Of a stretch of DNA of 36,338 bases, positions 14,904 through 22,251 are shown in pieces. Made by a program: the position numbers and the translations under genes. The stretch spans positions 1 through 36,338 of the forward strand of contig JAJZDJ010000011.1 of NCBI GenBank assembly GCA_021828685.1, written 5' to 3'. Below the pieces are notes generated by a model, which saw nothing but the letters and a program-made list of their open reading frames with translations, made no database searches and was not told where the DNA came from. This stretch comes from Actinomycetes bacterium. GTDB lineage: Bacteria; Actinomycetota; Acidimicrobiia; Acidimicrobiales; Palsa-688. The first letter of the stretch is position 1; each line of letters opens with the position of its first letter.

Positions 14904-16217
14904 ATGGAAATGCAAATCGCCAGCCAGAGCTCGTACGCCGGCTTGGTCGACCTTGACTGGTCGAAACCCCTCGGACGATGGAAGGACCCCCGCCTCGTGC
15001 GGATGGCGCGGGGACGGTCGCGCCATATCGTGCGCTTCGTCGAGTTGGAGGGCCGGGTGTTCGCCGTGAAGGAGCTCGACGACCGCTTTGCGCTCAAAGA
15101 GTACGCCATGCTCAAGGAGATGGCCGACTCGTCGTTGCCGGTCGTCGATGTTGCGTGCGTTGTGGTGAATCGCGCCACCAAGTCCGGCGAGCATCTCGAT
15201 GGTGCGGTGGTGACACGCTTTTTGGACTACGCACTCCCCTACACGTATCTCCTGCGCCGTGACGGTTGGTCGACAAGCCAACAGCGGCTAATCGACGCCG
15301 CCGCCGTCCTGCTCGTGCAATTGCACTTGGAGGGTTTCTGGTGGGGTGACTTCTCGCTGGCGAACGCACTGTTTCGCCGGGACGCCGGGGAGCTTCGGGC
15401 TTATCTCGTCGACGCCGAGACTGCTGAGCATCACCCGACGCTTTCAGACGGCCAACGGCGATACGACGTGGACATTGCGGTCGAGAACATGGCCGGCGGC
15501 CTTGCGGACCTTGTAGCAGCCGGCAAGGTGAGCACTGACACCGACCCGGTCGACGTGGCTTTGCAGCTTGCGGAACGCTACGAGGCGTTGTGGGCGGAAG
15601 TCACGTCGGAGGAAGAGTTTTCTTCTGATGAGCTGTGGCGACTAGAGGACCGAGTCCGCCGGCTCAATACTCTCGGCTTCGACGCAAGCGAGCTTTCGGT
15701 CGTCTCGCTTGTTGGCAAGGACCGCATCCGTATCAGGCCCCTCGTCGTCGAGGAGGGCCACCACGGACGGCGCCTCGCACGCCTCACCGGTATTTCGGTC
15801 CAGGAGAATCAGGCGCGCAGGCTCCTCAACGACCTCGACTTCTATAAGGCCGAGTTGGAGAGGGGCGGACGATCCGCCGTGAGCGAGGCGATAGCAGCCC
15901 ACCGTTGGCTCACCGAGCGCTTCGAGCCGTTCCTCATGGCGATACCGCCGGACCTCCAGGGCCGCCTCGAACCCGCGGAGGCGTACCACCAGTTCCTCGA
16001 GCACCGATGGTTCCTGTCGGAGGCAGCCGGCAGGGACGTAAGCGACGCCGATGCGATGCGCTCGTTCTTCGACAGTGTGCTGCGACCTCGACCCGAAGAG
16101 CGGCTGCTTTTCGACGAGCCGACTACCGAGCTACCTATCACCTGGTTCCAGTCGGCCGAGATGCCCGATACTCCGGCATCGGATACTCCAGAGTCGGAGC
16201 CGTCGGTTGGCTCGTAG
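14904..16217 (+). CDS. DUF4032 protein with kinase-like N-terminal domain
   Basis: 437 residues. The first half resembles the lipopolysaccharide-kinase type of protein-kinase fold: FAVKELDDRFALKEYAMLKEM could hold the ATP-contacting Lys, and HLEGFWWGDFSLANALFRRDAGELRAYLVDAETAE looks like a catalytic loop (W-G-D-x-S-x-x-N) followed by the metal-binding Asp. The second half matches the actinobacterial DUF4032 domain as I recall it (EEGHHGRRLARLTGISVQENQARRLLNDL). The substrate is unknown. An AGGTAGG site lies upstream of the ATG. It precedes the thioredoxin reductase fusion on the same strand. Confidence 0.75.
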   Translation: MEMQIASQSSYAGLVDLDWSKPLGRWKDPRLVRMARGRSRHIVRFVELEGRVFAVKELDDRFALKEYAMLKEMADSSLPVVDVACVVVNRATKSGEHLDGAVVTRFLDYALPYTYLLRRDGWSTSQQRLIDAAAVLLVQLHLEGFWWGDFSLANALFRRDAGELRAYLVDAETAEHHPTLSDGQRRYDVDIAVENMAGGLADLVAAGKVSTDTDPVDVALQLAERYEALWAEVTSEEEFSSDELWRLEDRVRRLNTLGFDASELSVVSLVGKDRIRIRPLVVEEGHHGRRLARLTGISVQENQARRLLNDLDFYKAELERGGRSAVSEAIAAHRWLTERFEPFLMAIPPDLQGRLEPAEAYHQFLEHRWFLSEAAGRDVSDADAMRSFFDSVLRPRPEERLLFDEPTTELPITWFQSAEMPDTPASDTPESEPSVGS

Positions 16218-16244
16218 TTATTCAGGTTGTGTCATGCTACGTGT

Positions 16245-17459
16245 GTGAACGAGATCACCGTCTACGGAGCTCCGTGGTGCCCTGACTGCCGGCGGGCCAA
16301 GGCCTTCCTAACCGCACGAAACGTCGGCTTCGACTGGGTGGACGTCGACAGCGATCCGGCGGGTCTCGCAAAGGTTCAGGAGATCCAATCGGGCGGCCGC
16401 ACCATCCCGACAATCGTGTTCTCTGACGGCTCGGTTCTGCTCGAGCCCTCCGACGAGGAGCTGGCCGCGAAGTTGGGTATTCGCGTCGAGGCTGAACGCG
16501 ATTCCTACGACGTGGTGATCATCGGGGGCGGACCGGCAGGCATCGCCGCATCCATCTACGCCGCCAGAGAGGGCATCGACTGCGTCGTGATCGACGCCGG
16601 CGGCCTCGGCGGCAACGCTGCAGTGACCGAGCGCATCGACAACTACCCCGGCTTTCCCGAAGGTATCGGCGGGCGGGAGCTGATGGATCGCTTCGTAACC
16701 CAAGCCCGTCGCTACGACGTCGAGCTAGTCAGCGCCGCACGAGTGCAAAGCGTCACCGGCGACTCGTCGAGTGACGATTTGGTCGTGCGATTGGCCAACG
16801 GCCAGGAACTCGTGGCGCACGCAGTTCTCGTCGCGACCGGCTCGACTTACCGCCGCCTCGGAATACCCGGTGAGGAGGAGCTGATCGGTGCCGGCGTGCA
16901 CTTCTGCGCTACCTGCGACGGACCGTTCTACAAGGGATCCGACGAGGTGATGGTAGTTGGTGGCGGCAACTCGGCTCTGGAGGAAGGGCTGTTCCTATCG
17001 CAGTTCGCGAAGCGGGTGAGAGTCGTCGAGCGGGGGCCGAAGCTGACCGCGTCCGCGCTCCTGCAGGACAAGATCCGGTCTCATCCGAGCTTCGAAGTCC
17101 ATACCGGTGTCGCGCTTGACGCTTTCGTCGGCGACGGGCGAGTCGAGCAGGTCCTGGCTACGAACACCGAAAGCGGTGAGAAGCTGGTGTGGAGCCCTGC
17201 AGGCGTGTTCGTGTTCATCGGACTCGACCCGAACTCAGCGTTTCTTTCGTCGACCGCCGACCTGGATCGCTGGGGTTTCATAGCCACCGACGAGGCGTAC
17301 CGCACTTCCCTACCAGGCCTTTACGCCGCCGGGGATGTCCGCTCCGGATCCACCAAGCAGCTTGCGGCGGCTGTCGGCGAGGGCGTCGCCGCCCTACTCT
17401 CCGTGCGGATGTACCTTCAGCAGCACCGCCACATCCCGCGAATCGATATCAACGCCTGA
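16245..17459 (+). CDS. Mycoredoxin-thioredoxin reductase fusion
   Basis: 404 residues from GTG 16245; the frame extends to TTG 16227 but adds nothing conserved. Residues 1-78 are a glutaredoxin/mycoredoxin-like domain: CPDC at 12-15, and GGRTIPTIVFSDGS as its cis-Pro region, closest to mycobacterial Mrx1. From about residue 88 comes a thioredoxin-reductase-like flavoprotein, with VVIIGGGPAGIAAS for FAD, IDNYPGFPEGIGG, the redox pair CATC at 221-224, a second dinucleotide site VMVVGGGNSALEEG, and GLYAAGDVRSG near the end. The flavoprotein could pass electrons from NADPH directly to the attached redoxin, reducing mixed disulfides with mycothiol or proteins. Most relatives keep these as two proteins. 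Confidence 0.9.
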   Translation: MNEITVYGAPWCPDCRRAKAFLTARNVGFDWVDVDSDPAGLAKVQEIQSGGRTIPTIVFSDGSVLLEPSDEELAAKLGIRVEAERDSYDVVIIGGGPAGIAASIYAAREGIDCVVIDAGGLGGNAAVTERIDNYPGFPEGIGGRELMDRFVTQARRYDVELVSAARVQSVTGDSSSDDLVVRLANGQELVAHAVLVATGSTYRRLGIPGEEELIGAGVHFCATCDGPFYKGSDEVMVVGGGNSALEEGLFLSQFAKRVRVVERGPKLTASALLQDKIRSHPSFEVHTGVALDAFVGDGRVEQVLATNTESGEKLVWSPAGVFVFIGLDPNSAFLSSTADLDRWGFIATDEAYRTSLPGLYAAGDVRSGSTKQLAAAVGEGVAALLSVRMYLQQHRHIPRIDINA

Positions 17460-17489
17460 AACTTAGTGTGACATACACGGATAGCGGGG

Positions 17490-17864
17490 TCAACAGTCCA
17501 CCACGGCTATCCCTGGGTCCAGAACCTGGAGGTCGGCCCGGTCGGAGCTGACCACGGTGGCGTGGTGATGGCGTGCTGCAAGCACGACGGAGGCATCGAT
17601 GACATCGGCCGTTCCCGCCGATCCGCAAAGGACTCCGGCCGCCCGAGCGCGGGCATCCGTCAGTGGTTCGACGAGCACGTCGCGGGCATTGAGCAGCCGG
17701 GCCAGCCTGGCTTGTCGACCACTGCCCCTCCACGCCTGGCCCACCACACCCGCCGGTACAACTACGTTCCGTTGCTCTCGCCGCGCCACCTCGATGATCG
17801 CTGCGGTGTCACGGTCACCCCGTTCCACAGCGATCAGCGCTCCCGCGTCGAGGACCAGGTTCAA
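17490..17864 (-). CDS. vapC: VapC-type PIN-domain toxin
   Basis: 124 residues starting at TTG, overlapping the antitoxin stop (TTGA). LVLDAGALIAVERGD at the N-terminus gives the first metal-binding Asp and a following acidic residue; TADVIDASVVLAARHHHATVVSSDRADL near the end supplies the later conserved acidic residues of the PIN nuclease. VapC enzymes cut RNA, in several cases tRNAs or the 23S sarcin-ricin loop. The longer open frame upstream only overlaps vapB. The pair sits directly behind tRNA-Leu(CAG). Confidence 0.88.
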   Translation of the reverse strand: MNLVLDAGALIAVERGDRDTAAIIEVARREQRNVVVPAGVVGQAWRGSGRQARLARLLNARDVLVEPLTDARARAAGVLCGSAGTADVIDASVVLAARHHHATVVSSDRADLQVLDPGIAVVDC

Positions 17865-18103
17865 CGCTGTTCGGCCAGCGCCAGCCGACGGCGTGCTCGG
17901 TCCAACTCCTCCTCGCTCGGCGGTCCGCCGGTCTCGTCGAAGAGCTCCGCCAGGACAGCCGCGAGGTCCTCGCCTTCCACCCGGGCCCGCCCGGCATCGT
18001 TGAGCCACGCGCTCACCGACTTGGCCCTTCCCTCTGCAACGTCTTGGCGAGCCCGATCCGCAACCACGGGGTCGAGGCTCACGGTGACCTTCGAAACAGT
18101 CAT
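17861..18103 (-). CDS. vapB: VapB-type ribbon-helix-helix antitoxin
   Basis: 80 residues. SKVTVSLDPVVADRARQDVAEGRAKSVSAWLNDAGRARV matches a ribbon-helix-helix DNA-binding domain, and the acidic, Leu-rich C-terminal half (PPSEEELDRARRRLALAEQR) is the usual toxin-wrapping part. It should block VapC and repress its own promoter. The ATG is preceded by TAGGGT with six bases between, a leaderless promoter layout common in actinomycetes. Confidence 0.85.
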   Translation of the reverse strand: MTVSKVTVSLDPVVADRARQDVAEGRAKSVSAWLNDAGRARVEGEDLAAVLAELFDETGGPPSEEELDRARRRLALAEQR

Positions 18104-18109
18104 ACTTTT

Positions 18110-18115
18110 ACCCTA
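18110..18115 (-). promoter_or_regulatory. Possible leaderless -10 element of vapBC
   Basis: Minus-strand TAGGGT (TAnnnT) ends six bases before the vapB ATG, so transcription could begin at the start codon. Alternatively vapBC is read through from tRNA-Leu. Confidence 0.4.
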
Positions 18116-18131
18116 CCACGGCCCCCAGCGG

Positions 18132-18215
18132 TGGGCGAAGGGGGACTTGAACCCCCACGTCCTTTCGGACACAGGAACCTGAATCCTGCGCGTCTGCCTA
18201 TTCCGCCACTCGCCC
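18132..18215 (-). tRNA. tRNA-Leu(CAG)
   Basis: An 84-base class II tRNA. The acceptor stem pairs GGGCGAG with TTCGCCC. The anticodon stem CAGGA/TCCTG encloses loop TTCAGGT with anticodon CAG. A long variable arm, GTCC-GAAA-GGAC, is typical of tRNA-Leu. The T arm GGGGG-TTCAAGT-CCCCC is complete. The discriminator is A and CCA is not encoded. From memory, Mycobacterium tuberculosis also has a tRNA-Leu(CAG) next to fhaA. Confidence 0.95.
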
Positions 18216-18219
18216 GAGT

Positions 18220-18272
18220 GGGAGGCTCGATCATATACCAGTAGAGCCGGGTCGGACGAGAGCGAGCCTCCC
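18220..18272. repeat. 10-bp perfect inverted repeat between tRNA-Leu and fhaA
   Basis: GGGAGGCTCG (18220-18229) is matched by CGAGCCTCCC (18263-18272), with 33 bases between. It brackets the probable tRNA promoter and lies upstream of fhaA on the other strand. It could be a two-site operator or an RNA fold. Confidence 0.6.
18230..18235 (-). promoter_or_regulatory. -10 element TATGAT of tRNA-Leu
   Basis: TATGAT on the minus strand ends 14 bases before the mature tRNA 5' end, a normal distance for a short RNase P-trimmed leader. The -35 is weak. Confidence 0.45.
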
Positions 18273-18305
18273 GAGCCCCCAGACCACGGTACGCTACGGG
18301 TGGTC

Positions 18306-19010
18306 ATGGGATTACAACACTTGGAACGCCGCTTGGAGCGCATGGTGGAAGGAGTGTTCGCCCGCGCGTTCAGGGGGACGCTTCAGCCGGTGGAGATCGG
18401 ACGCAGACTCACCCGGGAAATGGACCTCAGGCGCACGATTGCCCCAAAAGGCACACTTGCCCCTAACGAGTTTCGCATCGACATCGCGCGGGCTGACCGC
18501 AACCGCTTCGCTGCGATAGAAGACGAACTCGTAGACGAACTGGTCCTTCTGGCACGAGAGCACGCTCAGATGGAGCGCTACAGCTTCCTAGGGCCGGTCA
18601 CGGTCGGCTTGGAGACCGACGACTCGTTCCCTGCCGGCAAGATAGCTGTGTTCGGCGAGTTCACTCCTAGCGAGGAACCGTGTCGGGCGCGACTGGTGCT
18701 TCCCGACGGCCGTGCGATAGCTCTCGGCGCTGCTGCGCTCACCGTAGGCCGACTCCCCGACTGCGGAGTCGTGCTCGCGGATTCGAACGTCAGTCGTTAC
18801 CATGCCGAGATCCGCCCGGCGGCGGGCGGAGGTAACGTCCCTGAAGCCGGCCGGTCTCGGCTGTCCGGACCGACGCTGTACGAGGTGGCCGACCTCGGAT
18901 CCACCAACGGCACCCGCGTCAACGGGATGCTCATCACGGTACCGAGACTTCTAGACGACGGGGACCGCGTGACGGTAGGGGCTACGACGGTCGTCTTCGA
19001 GGCCGGTTAG
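18306..19010 (+). CDS. fhaA: FhaA: DUF3662 plus FHA-domain protein
   Basis: 234 residues. MGLQHLERRLERMVEGVFARAFRGTLQPVEIGRRLTREMD is the unmistakable FhaA N-terminal domain. The C-terminal FHA domain carries LTVGRLPDCGVVLADSNVSRYHAEI and DLGSTNGTRVNG, the residues that bind phosphothreonine. The linker between the domains is short compared with mycobacterial FhaA. FHA proteins of this cluster bind phosphorylated partners of PknB and steer peptidoglycan precursor supply and cell elongation. ATG 18306 is preferred to the GTG two codons earlier. It is the first gene of the growth-control operon. Confidence 0.93.
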   Translation: MGLQHLERRLERMVEGVFARAFRGTLQPVEIGRRLTREMDLRRTIAPKGTLAPNEFRIDIARADRNRFAAIEDELVDELVLLAREHAQMERYSFLGPVTVGLETDDSFPAGKIAVFGEFTPSEEPCRARLVLPDGRAIALGAAALTVGRLPDCGVVLADSNVSRYHAEIRPAAGGGNVPEAGRSRLSGPTLYEVADLGSTNGTRVNGMLITVPRLLDDGDRVTVGATTVVFEAG

Positions 19011-19025
19011 GGCTTTCGCAGCGAC

Positions 19026-19511
19026 GTGCCCGACCCGGTCCAGGCTCTGATCAAGTACGTGCTCCTGGCTTTGCTTTACCTGTTCATGCTTCGTGTCATC
19101 CGAGCCGTATGGGTCGAAACGCGCCAGCCACAAGCTGCCCCCTCCATAAGTCCAGCATCTTCGCCGACACCATACGGATCAAACCACCAGGCACCCGGCA
19201 CCCCGAAACCTCCCCCCGGGCCGGAGAAGCTCGTAGGAGTGTCGCCCGCCGAGGTGAAGAACCGGGAGTTCCCGCTCGGCGCCGAGCTGACGGTAGGCAG
19301 GGCACCCGGCTGCGCCATCTTCCTCGAAGACGACACCTTCGTTTCGCAGCTTCACGCCAGAGTCTTCCGCCGCGACGACGGACTGTTCGTCGAGGACCTT
19401 GGATCGACCAACGGGACTTTTCTCAATGGGGTGAAGGTAACCGCCCCCGTGAAACTGTCAAAGGGCGACAAGGTGCAATTCGGCAAGTCGACACTAGAGG
19501 TTCGTAAGTAG
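19026..19511 (+). CDS. fhaB: FhaB: membrane-anchored FHA-domain protein
   Basis: 161 residues from GTG. One N-terminal membrane helix (ALIKYVLLALLYLFMLRVIRAVW) is followed by a Pro-rich linker (about 35-70) and an FHA domain with LTVGRAPGCAIFLEDDTFVSQLHARV and DLGSTNGTFLNG. This is the standard FhaB (FipA) layout. It binds a phosphothreonine on PknB-modified proteins at the membrane, linking kinase signals to division and elongation. The stop shares a base with the GTG of the phosphatase gene, so expression is coupled. Confidence 0.93.
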   Translation: MPDPVQALIKYVLLALLYLFMLRVIRAVWVETRQPQAAPSISPASSPTPYGSNHQAPGTPKPPPGPEKLVGVSPAEVKNREFPLGAELTVGRAPGCAIFLEDDTFVSQLHARVFRRDDGLFVEDLGSTNGTFLNGVKVTAPVKLSKGDKVQFGKSTLEVRK

Positions 19512-20923
19512 TGGTTTCCATCAGGCTCAAAGCCGGGTCGGCTACAGACGTAGGCCTGGTCCGCTCAAACAACCAGGATCAGTTCCTGATGGCGGAACCG
19601 GTGTTCGCGGTCGCTGACGGGATGGGCGGCGCCGCAGCCGGAGAGGTCGCATCCTCAATCGCCGTCAGGACCCTGGGCGACGCGGTCGCCAGAAGGGCTG
19701 GCCCGCTCACGCAGGATCTGCTCGTCGAAGCCGCCCGGAGCGCCAACAGGGCTGTTTGGCAGGAGTCGATCGCCCACTCCGAGATGAGGGGAATGGGGAC
19801 GACCCTCGTGGCTGCTGCGTTGATCGACGGCGACCGTTTGGCAGTCGTCAACGTGGGCGATTCGCGCCTGTATTCGATGCGGGGCGACGTCTTCCAACAA
19901 GTCACAGTCGACCACAACCTCGTCGCGGAGTTGGTCGCTGAGGGGCGTATCTCCAAAGAGGAAGGCCAGGTCCACCCGCGCCGGAACATCATGACGAGGG
20001 CGCTCGGAGTCGAGCCCGAGGTGGAGGTGGACGTGTTCGTGGAGGCGGCGAGCCCGGGCGACCGGTTCCTGCTTTGCAGTGACGGCCTGCCCCGCGAGCT
20101 GAGCGACGATCGAATCTCGGCGATACTGAGGCGCCTGTCCGAACCGTCAGCAGCGGCGAAAGAGCTCGTTCACGAGGCCAAACGCCACGGGGGCAACGAC
20201 AACATCACCGTCGTGGTGCTCGACGTTCACGAAGAAGATGCAGCGCCTCACAGCTTCGAGGCAGGAGACGTCGAAATCTCTGGCACAGCGGTGACGGCAA
20301 GTGGCGCTACGCCGCCAACACACGACGCTGCGCTGCGAGCGGACGGCGCGACGTCGACAAGTGACAGCTTCGCAGCGCCTGCTGGGCTCACCGCGACCGA
20401 ACCGGGATCGGCCGACGAGAGCACGAAGCTGCTTTCGGTGATCAACATCAACTCCGGTGGAGGCACTAACGCCGGTCCCGGGTACAGACCTAATCAGCGC
20501 AAAGCTTCCGTGGTGACCCTTCGCGTCGCTGCGTTCATAGCCGCCTTCATAGTGATAGTTGCGGCCGGGGCAGCCGGCGTTTGGTACTACGCGCGCTCCG
20601 CGTACTACGTCGGTATCCGGGGAAACGCACTCGTCGTCTACCAGGGACGCCCCGGCGGCGTTCTCTGGATCGAGCCCACCTTGAACCACGTCTCGTCGGT
20701 CACGACCGGCCAGGTACTCCAGGCGAGTCTTCCCTCGCTTCACTCGGGCGTCGAGGAACCTTCGGTCGCAGCCGCTGACAGCTTCATCGCGAATCTTGCG
20801 GCCCTCTATCAGAAGAGTCAGACAGCAGCGCTGCCGCCGCCGACCACACCAACAACCCCTCCTTCGACGTCTACGACATCGAACGCGCAGTCCCCGACCT
20901 CTACCTCACCGACGACCTCATGA
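19511..20923 (+). CDS. pstP: PstP: PP2C-family Ser/Thr phosphatase
   Basis: 470 residues. The catalytic domain (about 1-235) has the metal-binding motifs in order: RSNNQDQ, VADGMGG, GMGTTLVAA, VNVGDSRLY, LLCSDGL and GGNDNITVVVLD. A disordered linker, one membrane helix (VAAFIAAFIVIVAAGAAGVWYY) and an extracellular domain ending in a Thr/Ser/Pro tail follow. It removes phosphate from PknB and its targets. GTG overlaps the fhaB stop, and its own stop overlaps rodA in ATGA. Confidence 0.94.
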   Translation: MVSIRLKAGSATDVGLVRSNNQDQFLMAEPVFAVADGMGGAAAGEVASSIAVRTLGDAVARRAGPLTQDLLVEAARSANRAVWQESIAHSEMRGMGTTLVAAALIDGDRLAVVNVGDSRLYSMRGDVFQQVTVDHNLVAELVAEGRISKEEGQVHPRRNIMTRALGVEPEVEVDVFVEAASPGDRFLLCSDGLPRELSDDRISAILRRLSEPSAAAKELVHEAKRHGGNDNITVVVLDVHEEDAAPHSFEAGDVEISGTAVTASGATPPTHDAALRADGATSTSDSFAAPAGLTATEPGSADESTKLLSVININSGGGTNAGPGYRPNQRKASVVTLRVAAFIAAFIVIVAAGAAGVWYYARSAYYVGIRGNALVVYQGRPGGVLWIEPTLNHVSSVTTGQVLQASLPSLHSGVEEPSVAAADSFIANLAALYQKSQTAALPPPTTPTTPPSTSTTSNAQSPTSTSPTTS

Positions 20924-22251
20924 CTCCGCTACCCGCCCGACGTCGCACAGAGCTGGGCCTGATCATCCTCGTCGTCTTGCTCACGGGCGGCCTCTACGCG
21001 TTGGCCGGGTTCGGCAAGGCAGGAAACCTCCCAGCGAACATAGGCCCGCTCCTTGGAGCGCTGTTCGCTCTGCTGATCGTCGCCCACATCGCGATGCGCA
21101 AACTCGCTCCCCTCGCCGACCCGGTACTTCTGCCGCTGGCAGGTCTGCTCAATGGCATCGGATACGTGTTCATCGCCCGTCTGTCGCCCCACGAAGCTCG
21201 GCTGCAGGCGATCTGGACCACACTCGGTATCGCAGTGTTCGTGGCGACCTTGATCATTGTCCGTCGAGCCCGGGACATCGAACGCCTCCGATACCTCTTC
21301 GCCGCGGTCGGCATCGGACTGCTGTTGCTGCCGTTGGTGCCAGGGATCGGCGAGAACATCAACGGTGCCCGACTTTGGATCCATGTCGGCGCACTCAACT
21401 TCCAGCCTGGTGAAGTCGCCAAGCTCGCGCTCGCCATCTTCTTCGCCTCCGTGCTCGCCGAGCGCGCGGATCTGCTCAGCCGCGGGACCCGACGCATCGG
21501 GCGTTTCCTCGTGCTCGACCCCCGCTATCTTGCGCCGATCGTCACTGCTTGGGCGCTGTCACTGGTGATCTTCCTGGCGGAGAACGATCTCGGCTCGTCG
21601 TTTCTGTTCTTTGCCCTGTTCATCGGCATGCTTTGGGTTGCTACCGGAAGGACGCTCTACCTAGGGTTTGGCGCGGTCCTGTTCGGCGGTGGCTCATTGT
21701 TCGCCTTGAAGACGATCGGCCACGCGCGAACCAGGGTGCAAGGATGGCTCGACCCGTGGATACACGCTCAGACGTCGGGCTACCAGATCATCCAAGGCTG
21801 GTTCGCAATCGCGAACGGTGGACTTTTTGGGCTCGGGCCCGGACAAAGCGGTGCCGCCTCCATCCCTGAGGCTTCGACCGACATGATCTTCGTGGTTATC
21901 GCCGAGGAGCTCGGCCTGGTCGGTGCGACTGCCGTCCTCATCGGGTTCTTGCTCATGGTTGGATCGGGGCTTCGAATCGCCGTGCGCTGTGAACGGCCTT
22001 TCGAGAAACTTCTGGCGGCAGGACTGTCTTTAATCCTTGGTGTGCAGACGTTCGTTATCGTCGCAGGCGTCACGCGGCTTATCCCGCTCACCGGGATTAC
22101 GCTGCCGTTCGTCTCGTACGGTGGCTCGTCGCTGGTCTCCAACTACATCCTCTTGGCGCTGCTGCTGAGGCTTTCGCACGGCGCGGAAAGCCCGACAGAA
22201 ATCGGCGCACTCGTGGCATCTGATGGCCAGAGACTCGTAGGGACCCTATGA
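20920..22251 (+). CDS. rodA: RodA/FtsW-family SEDS glycosyltransferase
   Basis: 443 residues with ten or more membrane helices. Signatures include NGARLWIHVGALNFQPGEVAKLALAIFFA, LAENDLGSS, RVQGWLDPW and IPLTGITLPFVSYGGSSLVSNY, all characteristic of SEDS proteins that polymerise lipid II into glycan strands. The longer extracellular loop carrying the catalytic Asp lies before the last helices. It works with the class B penicillin-binding protein encoded next; both ends of the gene overlap neighbours by four bases, suggesting fixed stoichiometry. An FtsW function is possible, but the operon position favours RodA. Confidence 0.93.
   Translation: MTPLPARRRTELGLIILVVLLTGGLYALAGFGKAGNLPANIGPLLGALFALLIVAHIAMRKLAPLADPVLLPLAGLLNGIGYVFIARLSPHEARLQAIWTTLGIAVFVATLIIVRRARDIERLRYLFAAVGIGLLLLPLVPGIGENINGARLWIHVGALNFQPGEVAKLALAIFFASVLAERADLLSRGTRRIGRFLVLDPRYLAPIVTAWALSLVIFLAENDLGSSFLFFALFIGMLWVATGRTLYLGFGAVLFGGGSLFALKTIGHARTRVQGWLDPWIHAQTSGYQIIQGWFAIANGGLFGLGPGQSGAASIPEASTDMIFVVIAEELGLVGATAVLIGFLLMVGSGLRIAVRCERPFEKLLAAGLSLILGVQTFVIVAGVTRLIPLTGITLPFVSYGGSSLVSNYILLALLLRLSHGAESPTEIGALVASDGQRLVGTL

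Noticed and set aside
20796..21413. Arg/Pro/His-rich plus-strand frame across the pstP end and rodA start
   Set aside because: Out-of-frame reading of two certain genes; composition is typical of frame-shifted high-GC DNA.
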